Source of the DNA: Nematopogon swammerdamellus
Taxonomy: Eukaryota; Arthropoda; Insecta; Lepidoptera; Adelidae
Assembly (NCBI GenBank): GCA_946902875.1
Contig: OX336349.1
Span: 14,159,891 to 14,223,890 of the forward strand
Direction: 5' to 3'
DNA length: 64,000 bases
The notes below the pieces were generated by a model. It was not told where the DNA came from, ran no database searches, and saw nothing but the letters and a program-made list of their open reading frames with translations. Shown here piece by piece: positions 62,562-64,000 of this stretch (the first letter of the stretch is position 1; the number at the start of each line of letters is the position of its first letter). Made by a program: the position numbers and the translations under genes.

Positions 62562-64000
62562 ATGGATATTATTACAAAGCATAGGCTAAATAAAGACTTT
62601 TCAAAATTTTGGAAATCTACAAGGCTAAACGGCAAGGGAGCGCTGCCCCTATCTGTAAATGGCAAAGAAAATAAAAATGACATAGCTAACATGTTTAGAC
62701 AACACTTTCAGGTGAATGGCGCCCCGCTGCCGCCCCCGTCTCCGCCGCCTCTCCCGCCAGCACCGCCGCCGTGTGCTTGTACGGCCGTTGCGATGTCGGA
62801 GACCGGTCCGACCGTGAGTCGGGGGGGAGCCGCCCCGCCTCCCGCACCCGCAGGTGCGGAAGGGCGGCGGCGTTGCCTCCGCTTCACGGCGGAGCAGGTC
62901 GCCCTGGCCGTGCACGCCATGAAGCGGGGCAAGTCCCCGGGTCACGACGCGTTAAGTCTCGAGCACTTGCTTCACGCCGGACCAGAATTGGCATATATAC
63001 TTGCTCACCTTTATAATATGTGCATGGCGCACGGATACCTACCGGACCGCCTCATGAAAACGGTAGTAGTGCCTGTTGTGAAGAACAGGACCGGTGATGC
63101 ATCCGCCCTGTCGAATTACCGCCCGATCTCGCTCGCGACGGTAATATCTAAAGTATTCGAAAGACTGCTCCAACCCGAACTCTGTAAATATTTAAATTTA
63201 CACGATGCGCAGTTTGGTTTCCGTCCCGGTCTCTCAACGGATATGGCGATATTATCATTGAAACGTACAGTCAAGTACTATTTAAATAAAAAAACGACTG
63301 TGTACGGGTGCTTCTTGGACCTCAGCCGGGCATTTGATACAATAAATTATGACATTCTGTGGAATAAAATGAAAGCGGCTGAGGTCCCGGAGGATATCGT
63401 CAGTCTGTTCAGATTCTGGTACGGAAATCAAAATAATTCAGTGCGGTGGGGTGGTGAGCTGTCCGACGAGTACCGATTGAGTTGCGGGGTGAGACAGGGG
63501 GGACTGACATCACCGGACCTGTTCAACCTCTACGTCAATACTACGGCCTCATAGAGGAGCTCAGCAGCGCCGGTGTCGGCTGCCACCTGGGTAGCGTATG
63601 CATGAATAATCTTAGCTACGCAGACGACATGGTGCTGCTGAGCCCCTCTGTGAAGGGTCTGCGGAAACTGGTTGGTATCTGCGAGCGATATGCCGAGGCA
63701 CACGACTTAACATATAATGTCAAAAAGACGGAGGTCGTCATGTTCAGACACGGCGCCGGACCAGATCACGTGCCCCCTATAACTTTGCGTAATTCTCAAT
63801 TGATAATCGCTACAAAGTTTAGGTATCTAGGGCACGTGATCACGGACAGGTTGAGAGATGACGAGGACATGGAGCGGCAGAGGAGAGTTATCGCTATGAA
63901 GAGCAACATGTTGGCTCGCAGGTTTGCGCAGTGCTCCGAAGAGGTCAAACTAACCCTGTTTAGGGCGTACTGCCAGCCGTTCTACACCGGACACTTGTGG
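62562..64000 (+). pseudogene. Non-LTR retrotransposon reverse transcriptase, frameshifted, runs off window
   Basis: The first frame (330 codons) begins inside ORF2, after the endonuclease (LNKDFSKFWKSTRLN). A Pro-rich insert (about residues 53-100) follows, then KRGKSPGHDALSLEHL, YRPISLATVISKVFE (186-200), QFGFRPGLSTD, motif A FLDLSRAFD (251-259) and motif B GVRQGGLTSPDLFNLYVN (309-326). The frame ends at TAG near 63552. Motif C YADD (63617-63628), SPSVKGLRKL and FRYLGHVITD continue in another frame that stays open to the last base. A one-base deletion or equivalent near 63540 explains this. No upstream frame is open and the endonuclease is missing, so the copy is 5'-truncated. The clade is not assigned. 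Confidence 0.82.

Overview
The window looks like a non-coding, repeat-saturated stretch of a lepidopteran (moth or butterfly) nuclear genome. It is AT-rich, with scattered GC-rich islets and long microsatellites. It carries insect non-LTR retrotransposon and Penelope-like fragments and several interspersed families whose sequences I recognise as typical of Lepidoptera (for example ends reading GCCCGCGGCTTCGCTCGCG). I found no exon, tRNA or rRNA gene of the host that I can support. The window is best read as intergenic or deep-intronic DNA and as a record of transposition. The species cannot be named from sequence alone.

Names used here. SINE-A: about 390 bp, a 5' head combining a tRNA-like A box, a 5S rRNA-like control region and a tRNA-like B box, a body, and a poly(A) tail. 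SINE-B: about 340-400 bp, a plain tRNA-like head and a body partly shared with SINE-A. Family C: about 330 bp, a 5' 'leader' hairpin (GTGGGGC/GCCCCAC), a 3' hairpin (GGTGTTGTGCTG/CAGCACAACACC) and a (GTAT)n tail. Family F: LINE-like 3' ends finishing in ACGGAAACCTAAAAA. Family H: elements opening with a palindrome and closing in GTCGGGGGTTAAAAA.

Layout. 0-4 kb: almost featureless. 4-6 kb: decayed LINE coding fragments and a rearranged direct duplication. 6.7-9 kb: two Penelope-like elements head to head in a 2.2-kb palindrome, with hammerhead-like motifs near both outer ends. 10.1-11.6 kb: a foldback element whose arms are tandem 68-bp units in opposite orientations. 12-20 kb: nested SINE-A, SINE-B, C and F copies. 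20-27 kb: family H, a hAT-like transposase remnant, and a palindrome with two hammerhead candidates. 27-34 kb: mostly unannotatable DNA. 34.5-35.7 and 47.1-48.3 kb: two copies of a 1.14-kb palindromic MITE with TA target sites. 37.2-38.9 kb: a 5'-truncated LINE with an intact reverse transcriptase frame. 41-45 kb: a (CATA)n array, a composite leader+SINE-A nested in family C, and a third hammerhead palindrome. 48-61 kb: SINEs, family C, minisatellites and poly(G). 61.1-61.9 kb: a nested composite leader+SINE-A insertion with a visible target duplication. 62.6-64 kb: a second LINE reverse transcriptase, frameshifted and running off the end.

How the parts relate. The autonomous elements seen (LINE reverse transcriptases, Penelope-like, hAT-like) are broken. 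Most of the rest are short RNA-derived or foldback parasites. The most unusual signal is modularity: one 5' leader is joined to three different bodies; SINE-A and SINE-B share a body but not a head; and at least two independent insertions carry leader and SINE-A as one unit.
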